DNA from: Selenomonadaceae bacterium
Lineage (GTDB): Bacteria > Bacillota > Negativicutes > Selenomonadales > Selenomonadaceae
Assembly: GCA_017453765.1 (NCBI GenBank)
Contig: JAFTEG010000114.1
Span: 1 to 6,090, forward strand
Direction of reading: 5' to 3'
DNA length: 6,090 nt
The notes below the pieces were generated by a model. The model had not been told where the DNA came from. It worked only from the letters and a program-made list of their open reading frames with translations, and did no database searches. A program made the translations under genes and the position numbers. Positions 1-5,310 of the stretch are shown here, piece by piece. Positions within the stretch are counted from its first letter, which is position 1, and each line of letters starts with the position of its first letter.

Positions 1-59
1 GTCATTCATTAGGGTTTGTTGGTAAATTCAAAATAAAAAATTCAAAAAGTCGACGCGAC

Positions 60-100
60 AAAAAAATCTCCCGTGAAATGCATGGGAGATTAATTTTTTT
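60..100. terminator. Bidirectional intrinsic terminator downstream of agp
   Basis: Arms 65-72 (AATCTCCC) and 84-91 (GGGAGATT) are perfect inverted repeats. The stem extends inward by three more pairs, one of them G-T, to about 11 bp with an AAATG loop. Read on the minus strand, the stem is followed by a T run (complement of 64-60, joined to the stem's last two T). Read on the plus strand, it is followed by seven T at 94-100. It therefore fits a terminator for agp and possibly also for a plus-strand gene entering from the left of the window. Confidence 0.85.
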
Positions 101-134
101 AGCTGACTTTATTTATCAGCTGACTTTATTTATT
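101..134. repeat. 17-bp tandem duplication at the agp stop codon
   Basis: Units 101-117 and 118-134 (AGCTGACTTTATTTATC and the same ending in T) match at 16 of 17 bases. The right-hand unit overlaps the agp stop codon (TTA at 133-135 on the plus strand). The duplication lies between the gene end and the terminator hairpin. It looks like a recent slippage or duplication event and has no obvious function. Confidence 0.85.
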
Positions 135-1458
135 ACGCCGCTTGACTTACTCTGTCTTCCGGCAATGCGTCATAAGCCGAAATGGCTTTATTGAAACGTT
201 TTTGTAAATCGCTTAACAAATACATTCCGTCGGCATTGGCATTAAGCCCTTTGAGTTTTAACGGGAAAATCATGGGCGGAGTGTTCAAAGTCAACATCGT
301 GCGGTTACGAAGTTGCTCCGTCGTCTGATAAACCAAACTTAAATCAGCGTACTGCACGCCGTCTTTGCCGATAAATTTTTGAATGACGAGCTTTGAACCT
401 ATCGGCGTCTTTTTCTCAATGGTATTGGGCAATGAATAATCTTCGACTTCAAGCGCGGCAAGTACGCTTGCGATATTTGAATCGTGACCGCAGAGGAATG
501 TAAATTTTCTGTCGGGCAGTGCAAGTTCCTCACTCATAACCTGCAAGAGCGGGTGTGCCACGTTGACGGCAACAATCGGCGCGGTGAAAAGGACATCGCC
601 GTAAACGTCTTTAACGCGCGCAATTTGTTTCCATTGACTTTTGCTGAGTTTGTTGCCGAAAGCCGCCTTTACCGGGTCGGATTCTTCGTAGTATTGAAGT
701 ATAAAAGCGTCACTTGCTTGGTTAGCCAATTTCAATGAGCCGCGCATGGCAGGTTCCTTGTTGACTTCAAGAATTATTTCAAGGTCGTTCATTTGAAATT
801 TATCGACGCCGTTTTTCTTGGCGTAGTCGGATTTTTTCATGTTGAGAACTTTTTCAAGCAGTGCGTACTCTCTTTGCAGAGTGTTGTTTATACCTTGCAG
901 ACCACGCGTGCCGCCCATTTGCCCAATCTGTTTTAAAGCTTCTGCGCGGAAAGCGTCACTGACAAAGGTCAACTGCGGATTGAAGACGGGATCCATTTTA
1001 CTCGGTGCAAATTTATGTTCAATGCGTACATTGGCGACCGGCAACATACCGCTTGAAAAGTACTGCGCGGTTGCAATAGTCCTTTGCATGGAGTTGGCGT
1101 AAAATCTAAATTCACCTTCGGCAGGGATATAATTTTCCGGCATCAATCCTTCTTTAACAAGCCACTGCCTGAAATATTGTCCCATAAGCGTTTCAAGTTC
1201 GCCGCCGCGCAGAGAAAGTTCACTGGGACCGCTTGTCCATGCAAACCATTTATTTGGCGTTATTTCAGCAAGTGCCGAGCCGTTGCCGGAAAGCGGAGAT
1301 CTTATATTGTGTCGACTGAGAATAACCATTTCCTGCAACTTGTACTGTTGAGAGGCGGCGTTTACCGTTGGTGCCAATGACATTAAAAGTGCGCCGATTA
1401 AAAAGACTATCGCGACTTTTAACTTAGTCAACTTAAATTTAAATCCGTCAAAGAACAT
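133..1458 (-). CDS. agp: Periplasmic glucose-1-phosphatase-like histidine acid phosphatase
   Basis: This 441-residue protein belongs to the HD branch of the histidine acid phosphatase family and resembles E. coli Agp along its whole length. Such enzymes remove phosphate from glucose-1-phosphate, and relatives act on phytate, in the periplasm. The N-terminus has a basic stretch, a hydrophobic core at about 15-30 and a likely cleavage site after VNA (34) or A35. The catalytic motif is RHNIRSP (49-55) with H50 as nucleophile. Asn replaces the usual Gly, as in Agp. R126 in NSMQRT and the GHDSN proton-donor motif (324-328) are present, as are the Agp-like blocks NGSxL, TPNKW, MDPxFNP, LQYYE, TPIGSK and YQxxEQLRN. 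The ATG directly follows an in-frame TAA, with GAAAGG 10 nt upstream. The only cysteine is C323, so the disulfides known in E. coli Agp are absent. It lies last in the maf block, 159 bp after the DUF1858 gene. Family is certain; the exact substrate is inferred. Confidence 0.93.
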   Translation of the reverse strand: MFFDGFKFKLTKLKVAIVFLIGALLMSLAPTVNAASQQYKLQEMVILSRHNIRSPLSGNGSALAEITPNKWFAWTSGPSELSLRGGELETLMGQYFRQWLVKEGLMPENYIPAEGEFRFYANSMQRTIATAQYFSSGMLPVANVRIEHKFAPSKMDPVFNPQLTFVSDAFRAEALKQIGQMGGTRGLQGINNTLQREYALLEKVLNMKKSDYAKKNGVDKFQMNDLEIILEVNKEPAMRGSLKLANQASDAFILQYYEESDPVKAAFGNKLSKSQWKQIARVKDVYGDVLFTAPIVAVNVAHPLLQVMSEELALPDRKFTFLCGHDSNIASVLAALEVEDYSLPNTIEKKTPIGSKLVIQKFIGKDGVQYADLSLVYQTTEQLRNRTMLTLNTPPMIFPLKLKGLNANADGMYLLSDLQKRFNKAISAYDALPEDRVSQAA

Positions 1459-1538
1459 TTAATCACGACCTTTCAAAATAACCTCACCGTTACAACGCGA
1501 CAATACCACCTTCCAGTTAAAATGCAGACAGTTAAACG

Positions 1539-1617
1539 CGGACTGAAAATAACCTCACTGAAAATACGTCACTGAAATAAAAATACGTCACTGAAATAAA
1601 AATACGTTCACTGAATA
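1539..1617. repeat. Five direct repeats CGTCACTGAAATA upstream of agp
   Basis: Copies lie at 1539-1551, 1553-1566, 1567-1579, 1586-1598 and 1605-1617, with start-to-start spacing of 14, 14, 19 and 19 bp. The core is CACTGAAA(A)TA, and the two central copies are identical including the AAAATA spacer. The last copy abuts the stop codon of the DUF1858 gene. A related AAAATAACCTCAC stretch near 1476 hints at further decayed copies. The array occupies half of the 159-bp gap before agp. It could be a regulatory array or simple tandem expansion. I see no convincing -35/-10 promoter for agp in this gap. Confidence 0.8.
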
Positions 1618-1848
1618 TTATTTTGCGTCTAAAATTTCTTCGGGATTGTCGGACGCATTGACAATTTCGTTTAAAGCGTCCATAAGCGAATCAATGTCAA
1701 TGCCGTGAGCCGCCGCGCCTTGTTCAATCGTTTCAAACTGCGCCGCCATACAGCCGAAACATCCCATTCCCGCGTACAGAAAAACCGGTACGGTATCGGG
1801 ATAACTTTGTACTACTTCCATAATGCTCATGTCTTTTGTAAGCGTCAA
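1618..1848 (-). CDS. DUF1858 CxxC domain protein (hydrid-cluster-protein-associated redox disulfide type)
   Basis: A 76-residue soluble protein matching the small DUF1858 family. These are often annotated as hydrid-cluster-protein-associated redox disulfide domains and are related to the N-terminal domain of ScdA/RIC iron-sulfur repair proteins. The fold hallmarks are visible: an N-terminal helix (SIMEVVQSYP, 8-17), a VPVFLYAGMGCFGC segment carrying C30 and C33, an amphipathic helix after the CxxC, and a C-terminal helix around DIDSLMDALNEIV (51-63). The start is TTG at 1848, with AGGAG 9 nt upstream. The next in-frame ATG (codon 7) has no Shine-Dalgarno sequence, and the ATG inside the upstream GAGATG is out of frame. 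It lies 72 bp after maf and probably shares its transcript, since no separate promoter is evident. The redox or metal-binding role is inferred from the CxxC and family; the partner is unknown. Confidence 0.9.
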   Translation of the reverse strand: MTLTKDMSIMEVVQSYPDTVPVFLYAGMGCFGCMAAQFETIEQGAAAHGIDIDSLMDALNEIVNASDNPEEILDAK

Positions 1849-1870
1849 AATACATCTCTCCTTTGTTAGA

Positions 1871-1927
1871 GAATAGGGAATAGGGATTAGTCTACCCTCT
1901 ACATCCTTAATTCTTAATTCTTAATTA
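1871..1927. repeat. Heptamer repeat array between maf and the DUF1858 gene
   Basis: A G-rich part (GAATAGG GAATAGG GATTAG, from 1871) is followed by a C-rich part (CTACCCTCTACATCC, 1892-1906) and by three tandem TTAATTC/TTAATTC/TTAATTA units at 1907-1927. The final unit contains the maf stop codon (TAA on the minus strand, 1923-1921). The order of G-rich, C-rich and AT-rich heptamers ending in a stop codon repeats that at 5311-5394. Only a weak 4-5 bp hairpin can form here and there is no T run, so it does not look like an intrinsic terminator. Confidence 0.8.
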
Positions 1928-2481
1928 AATCTAACACCGGCGGTTTTGGCAAGAAGGCGAAGGCGATAAAGCGGCAAGCCTACGACGTTAGCCCAATCGC
2001 CGTGAATTTTTTCAATAAACTGCGCGGTACCGCCTTGCAACGCGTAAGAGCCGGACTTGTCAAGCGGTTCACCGGTAGCCACGTAATTTGCAATATCTTC
2101 GTCGGACATTTCGCCGAAAAAAACTTCCGTAGTTTCAGTAGCCGTGAAAGTTTTGCCGTTCGTGACGAGTGCTAAACCTGTTATAACTTCGTGCCGCTTG
2201 CCGGAAAGTTCTTTAAGCATTGCAAAGGCGCCGCAACCGTCCGCAGGTTTACCAAAAATTTTTCCGTCCAAAACTACAATCGTGTCAGCGCCGATTACAA
2301 CGTCACGCGGAAATTTTTTTGCGACGGTTTCAGCTTTCAACTTCGCATTTGTGACGGCTAAATCTGCGGGAATGTCTGAACTTGTAACCTCCTGCGCGGA
2401 GCAAGGTTCAATTAAAAATTCCGCGCAGATTTTTTTTAGCAATTCTTCACGACGCGGCGAGCCCGACGCCAAAATTATCAT
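1921..2481 (-). CDS. maf: Maf-family nucleoside triphosphate pyrophosphatase (dTTP/UTP type)
   Basis: Maf proteins hydrolyse nucleoside triphosphates to monophosphate plus pyrophosphate in the cytoplasm, helping to clean up non-canonical nucleotides. They are linked to control of septum formation. With the start chosen here the protein has 186 residues, the usual length. Motifs in order: ASGSPRREELL (5-15), VVIGADTIVVLDGKIFGKP (61-79) with the putative catalytic D67, SGKRHEVITG (93-102), EPLDKSGSYALQG (138-150) and HGDWANVVGLPL (160-171). The DKxGxYxxQG block points to the YhdE (dTTP/UTP) subgroup rather than the YceF (m7GTP) subgroup. An upstream in-frame ATG exists at 2496, but GGAGG lies 8 nt before the ATG at 2481 and overlaps the codons after the upstream ATG. 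MIILASGSPRR is also the typical Maf N-terminus, so 2481 is the start. It has its own promoter at 2530-2558 and leads the block with the DUF1858 gene. Confidence 0.96.
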   Translation of the reverse strand: MIILASGSPRREELLKKICAEFLIEPCSAQEVTSSDIPADLAVTNAKLKAETVAKKFPRDVVIGADTIVVLDGKIFGKPADGCGAFAMLKELSGKRHEVITGLALVTNGKTFTATETTEVFFGEMSDEDIANYVATGEPLDKSGSYALQGGTAQFIEKIHGDWANVVGLPLYRLRLLAKTAGVRFN

Positions 2482-2529
2482 AAAATTTACCTCCATGCCG
2501 GTGTTAATTTAATTTTAATCTTCGCGCAG

Positions 2530-2558
2530 ATTATACGCCGTAAGCGGATTTAGTGCAA
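2530..2558 (-). promoter_or_regulatory. Sigma-70-type promoter for maf
   Basis: On the minus strand, a -35 element TTGCAC (2558-2553) and a perfect -10 TATAAT (2535-2530) are separated by exactly 17 bp. Transcription would start near 2523, giving a leader of about 40 nt that includes the GGAGG site of maf. Only the first three bases of the -35 match consensus, but the -10 and the spacing are ideal. Confidence 0.72.
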
Positions 2559-2641
2559 TGTTTTTTCGGCGCAGAAAAAAGTTTTGGCGTGAAGGTATAC
2601 TTTTTCGACTAAACGGAGGGCTTGAAAATGTAAAAGAGTTG

Positions 2642-2672
2642 TTGTAAAATGGTCGGAAAATTAATATATAAT
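2642..2672 (+). promoter_or_regulatory. Candidate distal promoter for the yopX pair
   Basis: A perfect TATAAT at 2667-2672 lies in an AT-rich stretch, with TTGTAA at 2642-2647 and a long 19-bp spacer. The predicted start near 2679 would give a leader of about 117 nt before the YopX-family gene. The spacer is suboptimal and the AT-rich context makes chance -10 matches likely. Confidence 0.4.
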
Positions 2673-2690
2673 TTATTTTTGTAAGAGACT

Positions 2691-2719
2691 TTGACAAGGG
2701 GGTTTTGGCATTCGATAAG
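2691..2719 (+). promoter_or_regulatory. Candidate proximal promoter for the yopX pair
   Basis: A perfect -35 TTGACA (2691-2696) is followed after a 17-bp spacer by GATAAG (2714-2719), which matches four of six consensus -10 bases. The predicted start is near 2726, about 70 nt upstream of the ATG at 2796. It is oriented divergently from the maf promoter, with about 130 bp between the two -35 boxes. Confidence 0.55.
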
Positions 2720-2795
2720 GGAGGCATAAGGTTGCGTTTGATTAAATCATATTGTTGCAGTTAATTCTACCGCAAAAAGATAGAAGGTGGTTGTT

Positions 2796-3266
2796 ATGGC
2801 TGAGCGGGAAATAAAATATCGCGGTTTGAAAACATTTCAGATTTTCGGCGGCGAAACGAAAAAGGTTTGGATCTACGGTTTTTATTTGAAGCGCGGTACG
2901 TACGGCGACCCCGGACCGCAGGCACATATTTTCGTTTACGAAAACGGCTATGAGGGCTATCGCGTCGAATCTGAAACAATAGGACAGTTTACCGGACTTC
3001 TGGACATTGACGGCAAGGAAATTTACGAGGACGACATTTTGGCGTTGCAGGACGGGCAAATAGGGCTTGTGGAATTTCATAACGGTTGCTTTGTTGTTCG
3101 ATACGGCAAAAACGGCGTCACTTTGTACCTTTACGATATTCGCGACAGACAACTTAAAATTTTGGGAAATCGTTTTGAACACCCCGAATTGCTCGTCGAA
3201 AATTCCATTGAAAAAAAAACATTCGCAGAAACGCCAAAAGTAAACGAATTTGAAACCGTCACCTAA
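2796..3266 (+). CDS. YopX-family protein
   Basis: A 156-residue protein with the YopX family signature. Family members are small proteins, mostly found in phages and prophages of Firmicutes, with no established biochemical role. Family blocks in order: EREIKYRG (3-10), IGQFTGLLDIDGKEIYEDDI (62-81), GLVEFHNGCFVV (90-101) and KILGNRFEHPELL (121-133). Residues after 138 form a polar tail rich in Lys, Glu and Thr. No signal peptide or membrane segment is visible. The ATG at 2796 is preceded by AAGG with 8 nt spacing; an in-frame GTG nine bases upstream overlaps this ribosome binding site and is not the start. The next gene begins 15 bp after its stop, so the two are probably cotranscribed. The lack of other phage genes nearby suggests a remnant or a domesticated copy. 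Confidence 0.85.
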   Translation: MAEREIKYRGLKTFQIFGGETKKVWIYGFYLKRGTYGDPGPQAHIFVYENGYEGYRVESETIGQFTGLLDIDGKEIYEDDILALQDGQIGLVEFHNGCFVVRYGKNGVTLYLYDIRDRQLKILGNRFEHPELLVENSIEKKTFAETPKVNEFETVT

Positions 3267-3281
3267 AAAGGAAGTGGCTTA

Positions 3282-3851
3282 ATGCTTTCCAAAATTATTA
3301 CAAGCGCTCTCCTTATTTGCGTAACTCTTTACGGCAACGTTGCGGCATACGATCTGCCGAAAATTAAACCGGATAAAAAAATTACCGCTAAAAACGGCGA
3401 AGTGCAAACTAACAGAAGAACGATGTTTGTAAGCGATTGGACAGAAACTAATCGCTTTATAGCACGGCTGCAAACTCTTACCGCCGAAAATAAAAAATTG
3501 CCGCCCAATTCCCCCGAAAGAGTCTCTTACGACAAAAATCGCGTGTTCATTGCCTTTTACAAGGGCAATGCTTATTTTTTGGACAAATATACCGTTGAAG
3601 TTAAGACAGACGCCGACGGCAGTCAAAGTTGGACGCAAAGAATCTTTCCGATTGGTCAAGGTATTTCGCCTAAAAATTCCGTTGCAACGACACAGAGATT
3701 TTTTTTCGACGGTCAACAAGGTTACAATGCCTTAAATAAAAATTATCCGCTCGACGCAGTTGCCGACGCGGACGATAAAATTTTTTTGACCGAGTGTTTT
3801 AAAATCGGCTACTATTTTGCATTCGGTAAAGATTTAGACAAAAATAAATAG
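3282..3851 (+). CDS. Exported protein of unknown function
   Basis: I do not recognise this 189-residue protein. It has a short signal peptide: K4, a hydrophobic core at about 5-20 and a likely cleavage after VAA (22), leaving a mature protein starting YDLPKIKPDKK. There is no lipobox; C13 lies inside the hydrophobic core. The mature part has about 167 residues, is rich in Lys, Asp and Asn, has no further membrane segment, and ends in aromatic segments (FFFDGQQGYNALN at 140-152, FKIGYYFAFG at 173-182). C172 is its only cysteine. The ATG has AAGGA about 9 nt upstream and follows the YopX-family stop by 15 bp, implying one transcript. Its last 18 bp overlap the 3' end of the convergent membrane-protein gene. 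Location in the periplasm or outside the cell is inferred; function is unknown. Confidence 0.75.
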   Translation: MLSKIITSALLICVTLYGNVAAYDLPKIKPDKKITAKNGEVQTNRRTMFVSDWTETNRFIARLQTLTAENKKLPPNSPERVSYDKNRVFIAFYKGNAYFLDKYTVEVKTDADGSQSWTQRIFPIGQGISPKNSVATTQRFFFDGQQGYNALNKNYPLDAVADADDKIFLTECFKIGYYFAFGKDLDKNK

Positions 3852-4637
3852 CAGTGCGCCGAAGAAAAGCACGATGCTGAATCCGTGCAAGGCATTTTGT
3901 ACGGAGCGATTGTGCTTGCCGAAGAATCCGCCGATTATCGGACGCAGTAAATTTGAAAGCAATGACAGCGACATAAAAAACAGCGGCTTGTCAAGCGTCG
4001 CGAAGGCGTAAAAAAGCATTGCGGCTGAAAGTGCCACGCCTGCCGTTTCAACGCGCGTCAACTTCCGGTATAAATCCGCGTCCTTGTCGATATTTTTTTT
4101 GTCTTCAAAATAAATTTCCTTCTCATCCGCAACGGTGTCACGAATCATCTTTGCACGATATGCCGCACGCGCGTTAGCAGTTTCGTCCGGAGTCAACTTT
4201 CTGCGCGGCTTACGCGGCTTTTCATCATGAAAAGTGTTATCCGCCTCAGCAAAAACACGTTTATCAAATTCGGTATCGGTCTTGACTTCTACCACTTCAA
4301 CCGCAGTTTTGACCTTAACTTCCGCCGTAGGTTTGACCTCTGTCGTAGCTTTAACCTCTGCAACAGTTTTAACCTCAACTTCCGCCGCAGATTTAATCTC
4401 AACTTCAGACGTAACTTGAACTTCCGCAGTTTGAACTACCGAAGTATCAGACGCAATATTTTCAGCAACCTCCGCCGTGACTGCAGGCGGTTTTTTTGTT
4501 GCGTCAAATTCTAAACTCTGTTCCCTCTTCCCTGTTCCCTGTTCCCTAATTTTTTCGTTTAAATTTCGAGCCGTCATTTCTTCGCCAAGTGCGTCCGTGA
4601 ACTTATCGCGAAGTTTTTTTCTTTTTTTCTTTTTCAC
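3834..4637 (-). CDS. Unknown protein with VEVK-rich linker and three C-terminal membrane helices
   Basis: I do not recognise this 267-residue protein. Residues 1-10 are almost all Lys/Arg. Residues 31-40 are encoded by a 7-bp tandem repeat. Residues 72-119 form a low-complexity linker of Ala/Thr-Glu-Val-Lys hexads. Residues 138-190 are a charged, probably helical region, with a basic patch at 140-147. Three hydrophobic segments follow: about 196-215, 218-239 and 249-267, the last reaching the C-terminus. The long charged N-terminal part is therefore probably cytoplasmic. It lacks the motifs of PssA, which often neighbours psd. The start is GTG at 4637, with AAGGAGG 7 nt upstream, located in the 23-bp gap after psd, so it is probably cotranscribed with psd. 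Its 3' end overlaps the convergent exported-protein gene by 18 bp. A membrane or envelope role is only guessed from context. Confidence 0.8.
   Translation of the reverse strand: MKKKKRKKLRDKFTDALGEEMTARNLNEKIREQGTGKREQSLEFDATKKPPAVTAEVAENIASDTSVVQTAEVQVTSEVEIKSAAEVEVKTVAEVKATTEVKPTAEVKVKTAVEVVEVKTDTEFDKRVFAEADNTFHDEKPRKPRRKLTPDETANARAAYRAKMIRDTVADEKEIYFEDKKNIDKDADLYRKLTRVETAGVALSAAMLFYAFATLDKPLFFMSLSLLSNLLRPIIGGFFGKHNRSVQNALHGFSIVLFFGALLFIFV
4281..4424 (-). repeat. 18-bp imperfect coding repeats (A/T-E-V-K hexads)
   Basis: This stretch encodes residues 72-119 of the unknown membrane protein. Aligned 18-bp units are seen on the plus strand, for example TTTGACCTCTGTCGTAGC followed by TTTAACCTCTGCAACAGT and TTTAACCTCAACTTCCGC. 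At protein level they read as hexads such as TVAEVK, ATTEVK and PTAEVK. Because the unit is a multiple of three, changes in copy number would keep the reading frame. Confidence 0.75.
4521..4548. repeat. Four tandem heptamers TTCCCTG inside a coding sequence
   Basis: Units are TTCCCTC (4521-4527), TTCCCTG (4528-4534), TTCCCTG (4535-4541) and TTCCCTA (4542-4548). On the coding (minus) strand this is a GGGAACA array encoding REQGTGKREQ at residues 31-40 of the membrane protein. The unit is not a multiple of three, so gain or loss of one copy would shift the frame near the N-terminus. Confidence 0.9.
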
Positions 4638-4660
4638 CGACGTACCTCCTTGACGCAGAA

Positions 4661-5290
4661 TTAACTTTTAATCTTGCCGATAATCGTTTCGCCGCCGCGT
4701 ACTTTTTCACCCTTTTTTACAAGTACTTCGACGTTTTCAGGTACGACAATTTCGGTGCAGGAGCCGAATCGAATTAAGCCGTACAGTTCGCCTTTTTCAA
4801 GCGTATCATCAAGAGTTACCCAGCTTACAATGCGCCGCGCCAAAATTCCGGCTATCTGCGTTACGGTGACGCGCAGTTTTTCATTTTCAATGCCGATTAA
4901 GTGCCGTTCATTTTCAAAGCCGACAGAATCTTTGTAAGCGGGGCGAAACCTGCCGCAGATATATTTTTGTAACTTAATTTCACCGGCAATGGGACTGCGG
5001 TTTACATGCACGTCAAAAACTGAAAGGAAAATTATAACTTTGGTGCAGGGCGATTTTATAAATTCGTCATCATGAATTTGAACCACGTCTTGAACGGTGC
5101 CGTCAGCAGGCGACACTATCAGTGATTCATCGACGGGAATTTTTCTTTCGGGATTTCTGAAAAAGAAAAGGCAGTAACACGCCAAGACTGCAAAGGGAAT
5201 TGCCGCGTAAGGAGTGATTAAAATTCCGACGAACAGCGCGATAAACAGCGCCACTCCCGCGAAATAATATCCTTCACGAATTATTTTCAA
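4661..5290 (-). CDS. psd: Phosphatidylserine decarboxylase proenzyme, short form
   Basis: This enzyme decarboxylates phosphatidylserine to phosphatidylethanolamine at the inner membrane. The proenzyme cleaves itself into a beta chain and an alpha chain whose first residue becomes a pyruvoyl group. At 209 residues it is the short type. One or two hydrophobic segments lie at about 10-44 and are followed by FFRNPERKIP. The catalytic block SPADG (60-64) holds D63, and FDVHVNRSP (92-100) holds H95. The self-cleavage site is RFGS (174-177), with cut between G176 and S177, giving an alpha chain of 33 residues. The start is TTG at 5290. No other Met exists in the protein, and the frame is closed by a TAA 18 nt upstream of it with no ATG or GTG between. 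The Shine-Dalgarno site is weak (GGAG 11 nt away). It follows wecG by 90 bp and precedes the membrane-protein gene by 23 bp. Confidence 0.95.
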   Translation of the reverse strand: MKIIREGYYFAGVALFIALFVGILITPYAAIPFAVLACYCLFFFRNPERKIPVDESLIVSPADGTVQDVVQIHDDEFIKSPCTKVIIFLSVFDVHVNRSPIAGEIKLQKYICGRFRPAYKDSVGFENERHLIGIENEKLRVTVTQIAGILARRIVSWVTLDDTLEKGELYGLIRFGSCTEIVVPENVEVLVKKGEKVRGGETIIGKIKS

Positions 5291-5310
5291 ATTTATCCAC
5301 GCTCCATGTT

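Noticed and set aside
1475..1502. TTGTCG ... TATTTT, spacing 17 bp, as a promoter for agp on the minus strand
   Set aside because: Transcription would begin after the agp Shine-Dalgarno site, so it could not give a properly translated message.
2561..2580. Inverted repeat TTTTTTC / GAAAAAA with a GGCGCA loop
   Set aside because: The 7-bp stem is almost all A-T, the surrounding sequence places it upstream of two divergent genes rather than after one, and no T run follows a GC-rich stem. It is not a credible terminator; it could at most be a DNA curvature element.
2515..2727. Minus-strand frame of 70 residues in the maf/yopX intergenic region
   Set aside because: It has no recognisable family, low-complexity Ser/Asn/Phe content, and would run through the maf promoter. 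The region is better explained as a divergent promoter region.
2742..3182. Minus-strand frame of 146 residues opposite the YopX-family gene
   Set aside because: The plus-strand frame matches the YopX signature across its length and has a good ribosome binding site, so the antisense frame is a shadow.
3869..3888. Small inverted repeat GCACG ... CGTGC near the convergent gene ends
   Set aside because: It has a 5-bp stem with a 10-nt loop inside a coding sequence and no T run, so it does not qualify as a terminator.
4227..4514. Plus-strand frame of 95 residues with repeated NLNFRRRF-like segments
   Set aside because: It is the antisense shadow of the 18-bp coding repeats of the minus-strand membrane-protein gene, which has a strong ribosome binding site and a coherent domain layout. 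The apparent repeats simply reflect the DNA repeat.
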